The position numbers and the translations under genes are program-made. Below are positions 35,895-48,382 of a DNA stretch of 64,000 bases, one piece after another; within the stretch, counting starts at the first letter, position 1, and every line of letters begins with the position of its first letter. Source of the DNA: Symbiodinium natans (Eukaryota; Sar; Dinophyceae; Suessiales; Symbiodiniaceae); NCBI GenBank assembly GCA_905221605.1, contig CAJNDS010000109.1, forward strand, positions 125,001 through 189,000, given 5' to 3'. The notes below the pieces were generated by a model. The model saw only the letters and a program-made list of their open reading frames with translations. It was not told the DNA's origin and ran no database searches.

Positions 35895-38431
35895 CTGGTC
35901 GAAGGAGGGACCACAGCAGCATGGCGCCGGCGGTCTGGGCAGGCGCGCACTACAAATTTGACAACTTTGACAAGCTGCACGATAGCGCAAGTTTTCGAAA
36001 GCATCTACAGCTTGTTTAAAATGTAAACTTTAGGAAAGCAAAAAGAAAAAAGAATAACGAAAGATGACAAATTAGAAGCATGGAGTGGACACGGAAACAC
36101 TATTAACTTCATGAAATGCACCCCGCTCGCAGGCTCATTTCCATCACTCGTTCGGTTATTTTTGTATCTTCATTCTTGTAATCACATCTGCATTCCATTT
36201 CTACTGTATTATTAATGGGGCACGAAGTGAAATAATATTATCTGCCCCTTAAAAAGGGGCCCAGGGCCCGTGCATGTTTTCGAGCCACCGTGACATCTCA
36301 TCTGCACTCTCCTGCGTCAGAAACGCACACAAACGCAAACAACCAGCGTCTTTGCCCACTCTTCCATCATCAGTATCCCAAAGTCCGAACTTTGACGAAG
36401 CTCCCGAAGCTTCTGCTCCAAGTTCATCTGCGGCCGCACAAGGTCCAACAAGTAGTCCTCCGATCCCGGAAGAGACGCCTTCTGACTACCGAGTTCGAAA
36501 TCGAGTTCCGCCTATGGATACCCCTATGAAGTCAGAGGGCCAGTGGGCCACTGAGAGTTGCCCAGCCCTCAAATCCCGGATGGCTAAGTTTCTTGCAGGG
36601 TCTGTGTCCAGGGTGAATCGAAGCGTGACGTGCGCCACGGCCTTTCAAGGAAGAGACTGCTGAAGAACAGCGCAACTGTGTGCCCGGGTCTCGTGGGCAT
36701 CTGACTACAGTACTCCTGCACCTCTCCCAACTTGCACTCAGCACCAAGAAGCCCTCCGCGCATGTGTGCGAAAGGAACCTGGCATGAAAATGACTCAAAA
36801 CTGTCAGAGCAGGGAGACCATATGAGACCATGTCTGCAACGTACACAGCAACACACGAGTACGGTGAGTTCGGCAAAGAAAGTTCCGCCAGCGGGACCGG
36901 CGTCACAGGACTGGACCAAACGCATCGTCTCTTGTCTGACTCCAGCCTCAAAGGACTCAAGAGAATCTTGGCTCTCGGATGCAAGAAGTCGAGGAACCGG
37001 ATACCAAAAACAGAAAAGCGACGTACCATGATTGCCGAAAGGTCATCTACTTTGCCTTTCGCTGTGTCTTGGAATGGACTGGCAAGCTAAGTCTTGCATG
37101 CCATCAGTAGCCTTTGCATTGCACAATGCAGAGCCACACTCATGGCTTCTGGGTAGCGAGGTCGGGTATCGAAGCGGAGTCAACCTCTTCCCAGTTTGGC
37201 AGAGCATTCTTGAAAGACGAACCCTCCTCGAAACACAAACCCATGCCAGCTGAAGTCACGCAGCCGCTCATCGTTATTACCCCAGTCCAAAACCCCATGG
37301 GCCGTAACAGACTGACCCCTGTGACAGCCTAGGCCGACCCCGTAGAGGCCCCCGGCGGTTGCTGCAGGCACGAAGGAAGGATGCGCCTCCGCAGGTCCAG
37401 CGTCGCCTTGCAGGGTCCAGGGCGCAAAAAAAATCTCATTGGGAGGTCCTCCCCCGATCAGAGAGGCCTCGCCAACATCTGCAGGTCGCCCCAGAAACTG
37501 GAAAGGCCCCAGCCTGCTGTACACTTCGGCACACGTCTGACATGTCTGAGGAATTCTGAGGATGACCTGAGATCTGAGGATGCTGCTGTGTCTCGTTGAG
37601 CACCCGAAGGCGAAGCTTCAGCCCAGGCCCAGCGAGATCCTGGGAAGCTGGGGCCCATCTTCCCTGGCTCGATTGTGAAACCAGAAGATGGCCTCAACTT
37701 TCACGGTGAAGGTCAGCATCTCGTCGAAGCGCCAAGAGTGCTCCCTCTCGGGCACTGCCTGCATATGGATACTGGGCATGGACGGTCTCAGGCGGTGTTA
37801 GGCGGTGTCTCAGGACCGCGATGATAGCACCTTTGCGGAAGATGGCGAAGAGGGACTGAAGTCCGCCGGCTCCGTGTCCTGGAAGGACAATCAAGGAACA
37901 TCTGCCAATGCGACATCGCAGCTGGAAGCAGTGCCTTCTGCACGGAGCCCAGGCTTGCTTCCAGGTAAGGACCTTTTGCAAAGCACAGCCCACGCTCTTG
38001 TTCCTGCTGTCTGTTTCCACGGGTAGTTCCGTGACAGGATGTGTCAGGACAAGCCTGAGTGCAAGCAGCTTGTAAGCCTGACTCTAAGCCTGACTGTAAG
38101 CCTGGGGCGCGACCGCGAGACCACCCCAGGCTCAGGCAGACCGGGTAGAGAAGCCGAGAGGACCTGCAGTGGTGCGGTCTCAAGACCTCGTCTCCGTCCG
38201 TTTCTAGACTCTGGAACAGTCGACTTACGTCTGGTGTGCGCACCCGCACGAACAGCTTGCAGGCTATCTGGCCAGGATTTTGTCGCAGCTGCGGCACTTG
38301 CACCTTTCATGCACACACAATGGTCGGAATTTGGTCACAGCTGTCAACGTGCAATCTCGGCAAGTCGCAAGCCTTACTCAGCCTTACTCGTTCTGACCTC
38401 TGACCTCTTCGAGCTCACAACTTTTTGGTCC
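35895..38431. other. Undecoded stretch
   Basis: I could not support an exon chain. Short A/T-rich sequence near 36000-36240 separates the neighbouring genes and may contain an intergenic region. Confidence 0.4.
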
Positions 38432-41400
38432 TCAAAGATCCCTCGGTCGCAGCTGCAAGAGCTTGTTTTTAAGAACTCGAACTTCGCGTACACGTTGGGT
38501 AGCCATGTCAGCATCTTCCAGGTCCAATCTCCACTCCCTTTGAGCATCCAGATCACTCTCATCTCCAGACTCCTGCATTGATCCGTGAAGATGTGAAGAT
38601 GTTCGATTTGGTCTTCGTCCGAGCGCCGACATCACAACGACACGGATGACAGAGTGGTCACGGGCCATCGTCTCGATCTCAGGCTGGCTCCGTTCCGTCC
38701 TGCTCAGAAAGGCATCAAAAGAAAATTGAGGAGAACAAAACACAGCAGCAAACGCAACAGTCCTCATTCAACTTTGAATCTCCCTGTTGCATCTGCACAA
38801 CATCCAGCCTGGTTGAAGCATGACTCTCACAGCAAGCAGCTGGGGGCCCGGGGGGAGCTTTGTCGAAATCCAAATGAACATTTGGAGTCCAAGAAGCTGA
38901 TAGACCAACTCCTGAAAGACCTCCACGTGCTTCATGAAACGGTAGCCCAAACGCTCGAACAGAGCAACGGAGGGCCCGTTGTGATCCTTCTGGCCATTTC
39001 AGTGGGCAGAGGCAGAGAGCTCCGACAGTGTTGGGCCACCCCGTCCTTGATCTTTGCAACGAAGTGTTTCGTGCCCAGGTGCTCTATGCAATAGTCCTAC
39101 TGCACGGTTTCGGATGGGCGAAATCGCTGGACGTGAGAGCTTCTGCGAGCCTGGTAACAGAACGCCTGCACTGCCCTGCCTGAAGCATGCCGAGCGCCTC
39201 CTTGGCTAGCCCGCGCCGTCGCGAAGAGCTTACGGCGATCATGACCTTCCGATGAACAACGGCAGTACAGACGAGAGAGAAAGCATGAATGAACGAAGCA
39301 CTCAATGAATGCATGAATGCATGAATGCATGAGTGCATGAGTGCATGAGTGAGTGAGTGCCTGAGTGAAAGAGTGAATGAGTGAATGAGCGAATGAGCGA
39401 ATGAGTGAGTGAGTGAATGAGTGAATGAGTGAATGAGTGAATGAGTGAATGAGCGAATGAGTGAATGAGTGAATGAGTGAATGAGTGAATGAGTGAATGA
39501 GTGAATGAGTGAATGAGTGAATGAGTGAATGAGTGAATGAGTGAATGAGTGAGTGAATGAGTGAATGAGTGAATGAGTGAGTGAGTGAATGAGTGAATGA
39601 GTGAGTGAGTGAATGAGTGAGTGAGTGAGTGAATGAGTGAATGAGTGAATGAGTGAATGAGTGAATGAGTGAATGAGTGAATGAGTGAATGAGTGAATGA
39701 GTGAATGAGTGAATGAGTGAATGAGTGAATGAGTGAATGAGTCTGAAAGAGGAAGAGAAACGAAAAAATTGAATGAAAAAACGACAAAGACGGGGATAGC
39801 AGGAGAGCGAGGAAAAACGGGAGACAAGGACACTGTGTTATCCACTCCCTCTTGTCTTCTGCGGCTGAGGAACCAATAGCAAGAATCACTGGAGCCGAGT
39901 CTTTGAAGAATGGCAAGTGCAAAGGCGCTCACTGGATATGTCCCTGGCAATGCATTAAAAGCCTTCTTTGTGACTGCCTGAGGCCACGCACATCTGCGCG
40001 CAAACGTTTCATTAAGCCAAGGCAGAGATTAAAAACGGCGAAGACTACAAAGCCATGTGTCGCACTATGAATGCTTGCAGTGAAAACTTGCAGTGAAAAC
40101 TTGCACCACTATGGGACTGAAGCCAAGCGCCAACTACTTAGAACAAGTGCATGATCACACATGACACAGGACGCCCAAACCAAAACGTCAGGTGCTCAGA
40201 GAGAGAAGAAGAGTGAAGGAGAGAAGGAGAGAGCGGGAGATGGAGATGGATAGGTCGGAAGATAGCCAGATAGCCGGACACGTAACCAGTAGATTGGTAG
40301 ATGAACATCGTGCTTGCAGAAAGGCCGCCAGGTGCGCCGCAGGAAAAAGTGCGCGAAAGGAGTGTGAGATCAAGCCACTATCTGTATATCCGTAAGCCGA
40401 TGCCCGTTCTCATGGCCTCGATCTCGCCAGCCTCATATAGACTCAAGCCCTCCTCCTCGACCAGGCCTGCCTGAAGTACTCGGGCTCTACTCGTCTCATG
40501 CATGTGCTTCAGAACCTCTCATGCTCAGAAATGAGGCGCGTCCGCCCTGGGAGACACTGTCGCGCAAACACTGGGACGACTGCGACCCTACTGTATTGAA
40601 CCCAAAGCCCTGAAAGACTCCGAGTAGCTTATGTTGCAATCGTCTTCTTTTGCAAGTTTCATCCCCCCCCCCCGGGTTGCGTGCATAATTTCGCTGGTAC
40701 ACTGATGAAACAGGAGCAACAAGGCATTGCGTGAACCATTAATTGGGTTGCCACTACAGTAGCACATCAGGACAGGCAATTCCAGTGACATTTCCAAAGC
40801 CTTGGTTGTGGTATTCCTATCTGATGAGATTGGTCCGCTAAGCCTGCGGTATTCACAAACCATTTCTTGCGATCCCCAGCAAGTGAGTGTTTGTGACTAG
40901 GAAGGCAGATGTGAACGAACCCAAAGCAGCTACCCAGGATTTACGACCTCTCATCTCTCATCCCAAACCCAAACTCAAGGTCTCATCGCCCAATGGAGCC
41001 CAGGACCCATGGAGCCCAGACCTGTGTAGCCGACCCATGGAGCCCAATGACCTGGGGGAAGAAGACGTTCACGTCCCCGACCATGGCTCCCATGACTCCC
41101 GCTTCCCCCATCTCTGGATCAGGTGGGAGGCTGCGATCCAGGACGATGAAGGTCAACTTGTCCTTGCTCTCACATCCACATGTCAAGTCATAAACGGCCA
41201 TAGGCGGTTGAAAACCGGTCCTGAAGCCTCAAATCCACAAAACCTCGAGCGCTGTGTCCTCGCTCTCGCGCCACGTCTGCTGCATCTGGTGCTCCTGAGC
41301 TTCGCTCAATCTGTTGGAGGCCCATGCGAGGAAAAAACATGCAGGGCAGATGCAATTAGGCTCACTTCGGGCTTCATGAGGCCTTACCTTTTTAATCTCA

Positions 41401-41549
41401 CAACTCACACAACTTTTGTGTGCGGGCTTTCAAACTTCTGGTCTTACACAGGCGTAAGATATACGCCTAAATGATGACATGCATAGTAGATGCAATACGC
41501 GTGCTCGAAAATATATATGTTTATATATATATATGTTATATATATATAC

Positions 41550-41600
<51 letters not shown>

Positions 41601-42002
41601 GGCAGCATCTTTCACGGGATCTGGGGCATTTCCTCCTCCAAGGTCAGGGGCTCGGAGCCCGTCAGCTCCAGCAACTCCGGATCCTGCCAGCCCGATTAAC
41701 TCGGTGATGCTAGGGTTTTGCATTCTTGCGGCATTTAACTCGAAACAGGGGGTACACTGCTCACATTTTGTACTTGTACTCGACCGCAAGCAGGGTCATC
41801 ACATGCCTCATGCTCATTTCGCGTGCCTGCATCCACTCGTGGTATGTCTCGACCATCGACTTCTCGTAGGGAACCAGCACGCACGCCTTGCCTGTGGTAC
41901 AGCAGAGCAATAGTGCAACATGGCACTTGCGACCTACCATGACCAAGATTAGGCTCGCTTGCGGCCCAGTTGCCGACGAGCTGGGTGTTCTCGTTGAGCC
42001 GC
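38432..42002 (-). CDS. NAT9: N-acetyltransferase 9-like protein (GNAT family)
   Basis: Exons on the minus strand: 41974-42002 (LNENTQLVG), 41827-41891 (KACVLVPYEKSMVETYHEWM), 41633-41683 (DPELLELTGSEPLTLEE), 41259-41294 (EHQMQQTWRESE), 41052-41162 (DKLTFIVLDRSLPPDPEMGE then MVGDVNVFFPQ), 40417-40470 (AGLVEEEGLSLYEAGEIE), 39180-39245 (VMIAVSSSRRRGLAKEALGM), 39046-39096 (DYCIEHLGTKHFVAKIK), 38912-38986 (DHNGPSVALFERLGYRFMKH then VEVFQ) and 38432-38572 (acidic C-terminus with QREWRLDLEDAD, stop). Every junction keeps frame. The order matches the NAT9 family from N to C: Y-H-E-W-M, L-T-x-S-E-P-L-T-L-E-E, T-F-I-V-L-D, V-G-D-V-N, G-E-I-E-V-M-I-A, R-R-x-G-L-A-x-E-A, N-x-P-S. The family is about 207 residues in human and this model is about 226. 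NAT9 is an acetyl-CoA-dependent GNAT fold. The exon carrying the start codon and the final junction are uncertain. Confidence 0.93.
39302..39742 (+). repeat. GAATGAGT octamer array in a NAT9 intron
   Basis: About 50 near-perfect 8 bp units (GAATGAGT, with occasional GAGT and GCGAAT variants), preceded by a few GCATGAAT units. It lies in the intron between exons 40417-40470 and 39180-39245. Long open frames (SFTHSLIH repeats on the minus strand) are by-products because eight bases cycle through all frames without stops. Confidence 0.96.
41513..41600 (+). repeat. AT and ATG microsatellites in a NAT9 intron
   Basis: An AT dinucleotide run (about 41513-41550) is followed by about 16 ATG/GAT units (41551-41600). 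They lie in the intron between exons 41633-41683 and 41259-41294. Confidence 0.95.
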
Positions 42003-43695
42003 CTCGCATTGCCATCAAGTCATCATCATTAAGGTCTCGATTGGAGGCAGGGTTCAGCAGGCTCAGAGGATTCAGGGTGCCCCCCCCCCCCCAGTTTTTT
42101 CAGCCAGGCTGCATGGCCCAAACTCAGCAGACCAAAACCATGGCTGCGGACTTCTAGGGCTTGTTGCTCATGGATCCACTGCAAACCAGACGGATCCGTT
42201 TGGAGATGGCACGGCTCTTGGTGGGCACAGTGTTGACAGATGGGAGACGCATGGTACTTGCAGGCAGTTGCCATGGCTTCAGGCATTACAAGCGGCTGCG
42301 TAGCAAATCAAGGATCAAGTCTTTGGAGCGGTGTGGACAAGAAGTCGGGCAAAGGTCTATGCAAATGGAGACGCACTGATGGGAAAAGCGGGGGGGGGGG
42401 GGTGCACGCCAGTCTTGGCAAGCTATTGGAAGTTTGGTCTGTGCACCTGGTCCAAGGTTTCTCGCAGTAGGTGGCCTCCGGCGACGGCCACGGCCACATT
42501 GAGCCTCATTGAGGGACACCCTGTTCAGCAGAAACTCCTTATGGCACACGGCAACTTAGAAGGGCCGTCAAGGGGTCGGGGAACGATCCCAGGCCAGATT
42601 CGGCGAAAACTCAGCTCTCTCCACACCCTCGCCTCTCAGCATCTCTCAGCCACGTCTCCTTCACACCCCCTCGCCCTTCTGAGATGCCGGCATTCACACC
42701 TGCCAAAGTTTATGAAACCAATGTCAGGAGACTCCATGTCGCATCGTTCCCGCATCTACTCTCTGGACTCTCTGGACTCTCCACTTGACAACATGCAGGC
42801 AAAGGCCAGGTTGACTTGCCTGCAGCTCAGGTCTCGTGTCCCGCGCTCCACCGTGCATCAGCTCAGCCGAGCTCCATGGGGAGCAGCAACCACACTGCGG
42901 GCGTTTGCTGCTTAGATCTTCTCACGCTTTCTTGCTCGGCTTGCACTTGATGACCTTAATCGAGATTGGCTTGGCCGGGGACGGCCGCATGCGAAGGAGG
43001 CTAGCTCAATGCATGGGCCAGCGATTGCTGGTAAGCTTCCAGCTGCTGAGAGGCCTGAGCTTCGTTTACATCTTCGGTGAACCAAAGACCAGCGGACCCG
43101 TGCGCACTCACGAAACACGAAAAGGGGCGGAGAAAATGCTGGACCAAGGGATGCAGCTGTGCATTTTGCGCACCCTTTTCTGTCATAGCCCGCTCCGATG
43201 AATTCTTCGACGCAGTTACTCTACTTTCTGAACCTCAGGGCATACCCCGGCGCGCAAGCGCTCTAAGCCACTGGCTTCTTCCCGACTTCAGGAAGATGAT
43301 CGGAATTCCACGCAAAACTCACGCAAACCAAGTCTCAGGGAACATCTCCCGGCAGGCCTGCTCATGCTCCTCATGCTCCTCATGCCTGAGGCGGAGAGTC
43401 TTGCCCAAAAACCCTCCATTTTCGAGACCCTCCACCTAGATTCGCCAGAATCTGTGTCTGAAGCTGATCCTCAGATCCTCAGGCGATGGCCAGCTCCTCT
43501 TCCTTCTCTGTGACCTGCTGAACCTCAGAACTCCAGAATCGTCCGATACAGTCCCACAACGTGAAGCCCAACAATTTGCAAGGGGCCAGGCCAGGTATTC
43601 ATTAAAACCATGCCCGGAAGATGATGTTCATACCCAGATACATCATGCTATGAACTCCGAATGGTAGGCGTAAATCAGAGTCGCAACTCAGTCGG
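42003..43695. other. Undecoded stretch upstream of NAT9
   Basis: Should contain the 5' end of NAT9 (an exon supplying the start codon and ending ..AG). I could not choose between candidate ATG codons. A poly-C tract (about 42080-42091) and a G-run (42392-42401) are present. Confidence 0.4.
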
Positions 43696-44647
43696 CTAGG
43701 ACACGTAGGCCAGGATAGGCTGGGCGCACCACCACGGAATGTACTCTTCCTCCGCCTCCGCCTCCGCCTCCGCAAGCTCTTCCTTCGTGAAGTGGGGCCT
43801 GAAGAAAGAAGAAACCACCACCATGCAGGTTTGCGAGGGCTCTGTGGCTCTTGGCACCCTACCCTGCCCAACTGCTCGGCACCGCTGGAAACGACACCGC
43901 TCCCCGGAACTCGCCAGACTTGCCAGTGTGTTCTGAAGCGCCCAGGGGAAGGCTCGGAAGGGCCTGTCTCGAGACATGACTGGGTCAGACTCTGGCTCGC
44001 GCTGTGCGCTGCCCCTGCCTTCCAGGCCGAGCGATGATGTCCAGGTTGACCTGCCCAGGCTGAACTGCGAACATTTTGGCAGCATAGCATAGCATATGGT
44101 ATCTCACGGTGGCTTTGCTAGGCACTTCGAATCAAGTGGCTGCAGAACGACTCTGTCGCCAAGGCACAACGCACTCGCCGCAGTTCGCGAGTCTTCGGGT
44201 CCTGGTGACAAGGTTCGGGCAGTATTATGCAGTATTCCAGCGCTCTTCGTCTGAGCTTTCAGGCTTGCTAAAGTTTCCTCTCTGCGATGCTTCTGCTAGG
44301 CTCCAGATGTGCTGACCTCCTAACCTACCATGTGGTCTGGGTGTGTGACGCACAACTTGTTTTTGCCAAGATCTCCAGCTAATGTGGCTCCACCGTTGCC
44401 TTGGGCAGCGCATGTTCGGGTTGTATGCAGAAGCTACCCGATCGGCAAGCTTTGGCCGGCCGACCCCCTGCTCTAAGACGGAAGCGGCACCACACTGTTT
44501 AACAGAGCGGTGCTAATAGCCTCTTTGCTCAGGTTCCACTGCCCCTGACAGTGCAATGCTCTCACGATTAAGAACTCCTTGTCATACCGATATTCGCGCA
44601 ACACTTGTCTTTTTGGTATCGTCAGAACCGGTCTATCCTCATCGCCC
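43696..44647 (-). CDS. Unidentified gene with acidic C-terminus
   Basis: Terminal exon 43696-43798 starts after CTTCAG and reads PHFTKEELAEAEAEAEEEYI then PWWCAQPILAYVS-stop. Its Glu/Ala repeat comes from GGAGGC units. An upstream exon 44566-44647 starts after TTTCAG, reads GDEDRPVLTIPKRQVLREYR then YDKEFLI, and ends before a consensus GTGAGA donor. The two are assigned to one gene only because they are close and on the same strand. At least one intervening exon is missing because the phases do not join directly. Family unknown. Confidence 0.5.
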
Positions 44648-45012
44648 CTGAAATCCCCTGAAGTTGCCGGGCACCTGCGTGGCCTCCCTGTCACTGTAAA
44701 GAATATCCCTTGTACCAGGCGCGCGTCTTTTGCAGAAGTCCGCGCAGCCTCAGCTCACTGCATCGAAGCCGACACCTGCACACGAATTGCAAGGCAAGCA
44801 TTGCGAGCTCATGCTGTTCTCCTGTGCTCACCATGGTTTCCATGTTATGACCACAAGCTGCCACAGGCTGCCACAGGCCTGCAGCGGCAAAGGCTGCTGT
44901 CATGGCCCCACCACGAAGGCGGACCTGAGTCTATGACCGTCCAAGACTCGAAGATGGAACGACACGAGCACCCCGTTAGTCCGCGAGTATCTCTCCATCC
45001 GAGATCCCACGC

Positions 45013-46146
45013 CTTGCTGAGAAGCTCCAGCCGCCTCTCCAACGGCTCTTTCTCCCAGGCTCCGTGTTTCAGCAACAAACCTGAGGACTCAACGGTGCTG
45101 TGGCCATGAGGCGTTCGAGGGGTCAGGCGCATGCGGTTGGATGATGCAAGCTGCTTTCCGTCTTCATCGGAGCAACTGGCTTCGCCGGAACGGTAGCTTG
45201 CCACTGCCAGCGCCAGGGCCGTCGAGCCGCCATGTCCGGCCAAAGCTGCAGGCTGCAATGTGGCGATGTCGATGCCACGGACGAGGAGTGCTGGAGACAA
45301 GGCAAAGCACATCAAATGCACGAATCATGGCACGTCCGTGTTCGGCTCTCAACCAGTGGTCTAGTGAACATTTCTGCCACCTGACCCATCCTGAAACTCT
45401 AAGCGAGAGCAAGCGGACGTGGCAGATTCCGACCTTCCAAAACATCCGCGTAGCCGTGCAAAACCGTCCAGAAGAGAGCTGCTCGAGCACCGCGTGCCAA
45501 AGCCTGCAACCAACATACTTGAACGCACAATGCAGCGTACACTGCAGCGCTGTGCCTCTCCAAGGCATTGCGCATCTGCCAACTCGATCAGCTTTAGTGC
45601 CACGGAAGGCTGTTGGCAGCAGACAGCCCAGTCGATGCCTGGGATGTACATGCATATGTCATCTCAGCATCACACGGCTCGAGCTGCGACGTTCATATAT
45701 GAATTCAGTACACACAGACCCCATCACTGTCCCTGCGCTTGCGACACGTTACGACAACGGTCCATCAGATGCAGGGTCATTGGCAGATTAGTTTATTCAG
45801 TCAGATTCTTCCGCTCCGATGCCTGATTGTAGCTTTGGTCACTTGGCTCCAATTTTCTGCGAGCCGTGCATTCAAGGCGCAGTTGCCAACCTCGCCGTAT
45901 CCCAAGTTGAAGCTCAAATCCAGCTGCGCACCACGCCTTGAAAGGATTTGAAAGCCACGGTCCTCCTTGAAACGATTGTCAACATCCAAGCCTCAAACCT
46001 TACTGAATGCCTTGCAAAATCTTGTAAATCTGCAGTCGTCAATAATCGAGAACAGGCCACTGCGCCAACGAGGCCACGGCGGCAAGGTCGCCCTTCCGCA
46101 CGGCCTTGACGAGCTCGCCGTGTAGCTCCAGTCGTTCACGTCGGAC
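45013..46146 (-). CDS. Ankyrin-repeat gene
   Basis: Exon 46066-46146 (VRRERLELHGELVKAVRKGD then LAAVASL, GC donor) resembles the first helices of an ankyrin domain. Exon 45198-45290 reads LLVRGIDIATLQPAALAGHG then GSTALALAVA and ends in phase 1 before GC. Exon 45013-45080 completes a serine codon and reads LLLKHGAWEKEPLERRLELL then SK, ending before GC. The second and third exons join in frame into a helix-loop-G-x-TAL-x-x-A-V-A-S-LLL-x-HGA ankyrin core. At least one exon between the first two is missing. Start and stop were not found. A scaffold or adaptor role is expected for the fold, but no partner can be named. Confidence 0.68.
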
Positions 46147-46998
46147 CTTGCATGGGCGAAGAGAAGCTGCAGAGAAACCCCCCAATGACCCCCAATGTCC
46201 CTCCAATGTCCCCTGGATCCAGCAACTCTTGGGAGCCTCTTCGACAGTGGCGGGAGGTCCCCAAGTCGGTCGCTCGACTTGAGGAAGTTTGCCAGCAGCG
46301 GTGGGCCTGGCGAGTGGCGACAAAATGCGGCGGACGGTCCCGTGGTCCGCGGTCTTCCGGCTGGATGCCGATGTCCCAGCTGCGTCAAGCATCCAAACTA
46401 AACCCATTCGGATGCTTGCCGCGCTTGCCTGGGCCGGGAGGCCGTGCCTACCAAGTCTACGATGCCGGAGAGCGTGAAGTCACGATCAGCCTTCGGCACA
46501 TGAGACAAGAAAGAGAAAGCAGCAGCGCAGCAGGCCTTCCACATCCACAAGTCGTCCAGTAACTCTGTGAACTCTGCCCCTTTGGGCCTTGCACGGTGCT
46601 TCGGACAGTACCTGAAGCACCTGCAACACGAGACATCGGCAAGCCAAGCCTTTGTACACTCACAAAAGTCGGACCTCCTGATACCCAGGCAGCTGACGGT
46701 CCAGAATATTCTCTGTGTAGTCGGCTGAAACTCCTGGAGGACGGCAAAGGCCGGCAAAGGCAGGCACAGGCAGGCACAGGCAGGCCAAGCTGGCATTCCA
46801 GTTTCCGGAATGAGCATGTTCCAGCTCCTGCTGCCGCGATCACACTTTGCATTCTGTGGGCCTCACAAACGTCTCGCTGCAGTCCCACAAAACAGGACAA
46901 CACACTTTGCAGCAAGCATGCTGCAAGCATGCGGCAAGCATGCTGGCAACGTCTCTCTCGGCCTGGGCGAGTGTGAGCACCTCACGCTTGTGAGGCTC

Positions 46999-48347
46999 CG
47001 GTTGCCACGCGCCATGCTCCAGCAGCAGGGAGGCTACCTCCTGCGCAGAGCGATGCAGCGGTGGCATGGCACGATGAAGAACATATGAAGAATGGTGAAA
47101 TGCATGGTGCAAATGGTGGAGAGCAGTGAGACGTGCGTTGTGCCACCACCTCGGGCCTCCTCCCCAGCCCTGACGGCCACGTGCAAAGCAGTTTGTCCGT
47201 AGATGTTCTGTTGCGCGACATCCGCTCCACGCTCTAGGAGCATCTGGAGCAGAGTCGCCTGGCCTGCACAGTGCGGCCTTTGACTGACGTTCGACGTTCC
47301 GAAGTAAAACTCCAGAGCCCCCAAGAAACACACGTGAAACAGGAGAGCCTCGCAGAGAGGCAACGACAACTGCCTGTTGGCTGCGTCGGGCCATCTGCAC
47401 AACCTGCGTTGAAAAAGCGCAAGACAGCCCGAAAGAGTCTCGGGATCCCGAGTTTAGAGCATCAGAAGATGAAGACGCATCAAAAACAAACACACACACA
47501 CACACACACAGAGAGACACGCACACAGAGACACACACACACACACACACACACGTCTACATCTTCCCGGGATCACAAGAGTCACAACAAGCTTTCTCACA
47601 CAAGCTCCCCGTGAGCCGGCAGGCTGGCAGTCAATGCACAAAAGCAAGTTGCAAAGGAGCTTCTGCTTTGTCTGGGTGTGCTCTCGCCTCTCTCCGTCAA
47701 GAACTTGGCATATGTTGAGTCACATCACAAGTCTGAACCATCTGCCATGAGCCGGCAGGCCGGCAGTCTGACAAGGCAGAGGCCCCTGCTCACAATCTGC
47801 AAGTTGCCGCAACTTAGCCTGCTCTCAGGCTCCAAGTGTCTTAAACCCACAACATCTCTTTTTTTCGCTGTTCACCAAGCATTTCTGATCGTTCACAGGC
47901 CCCCCACCCCACCCACCATTTGCAACCAATGCGCCGAGTGTTCTATTGGATTCCAAGGTCTTGCTCGGGAAGCGAAGGGGCTGTGCTTGTGAGAAAAATG
48001 GCTTTGGTTGGGTTGGCGGTGGCTGGGCCGAGCTAACTTTGTATGTAACTAGTTGCTGAACGATACGAATTGTTACTTCTGTATGCATGCTTCCTTCCTG
48101 CGTTAGTTCAGATCTTGTCTGCATGTTTTCGTTCGCTATTTGTTCCTTGTGGTCCTCCTTTCTTGCTGTCATTCTCTCGCACTTCTCTTTCTGGCTGCAC
48201 GTCTTTCTTCGTTCCTTGCCTTCGCCTGTCCATCTCAAATTTCTGTACTTTGCTTAGGACTAGAGCTCTTCAAGTTTTGCTCTTGATGCTTCTGCAATAC
48301 CCTTTTGAGCTCTCTCCCCAACTCCCCCCCCAGAAGGCTGCAAACCC

Positions 48348-48382
<35 letters not shown>

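Noticed and set aside
39084..39950. 288-codon minus-strand open frame (SFTHSLIH repeats)
   Set aside because: It is generated by the GAATGAGT octamer array in a NAT9 intron. True NAT9 exons 39180-39245 and 39046-39096 are read separately.
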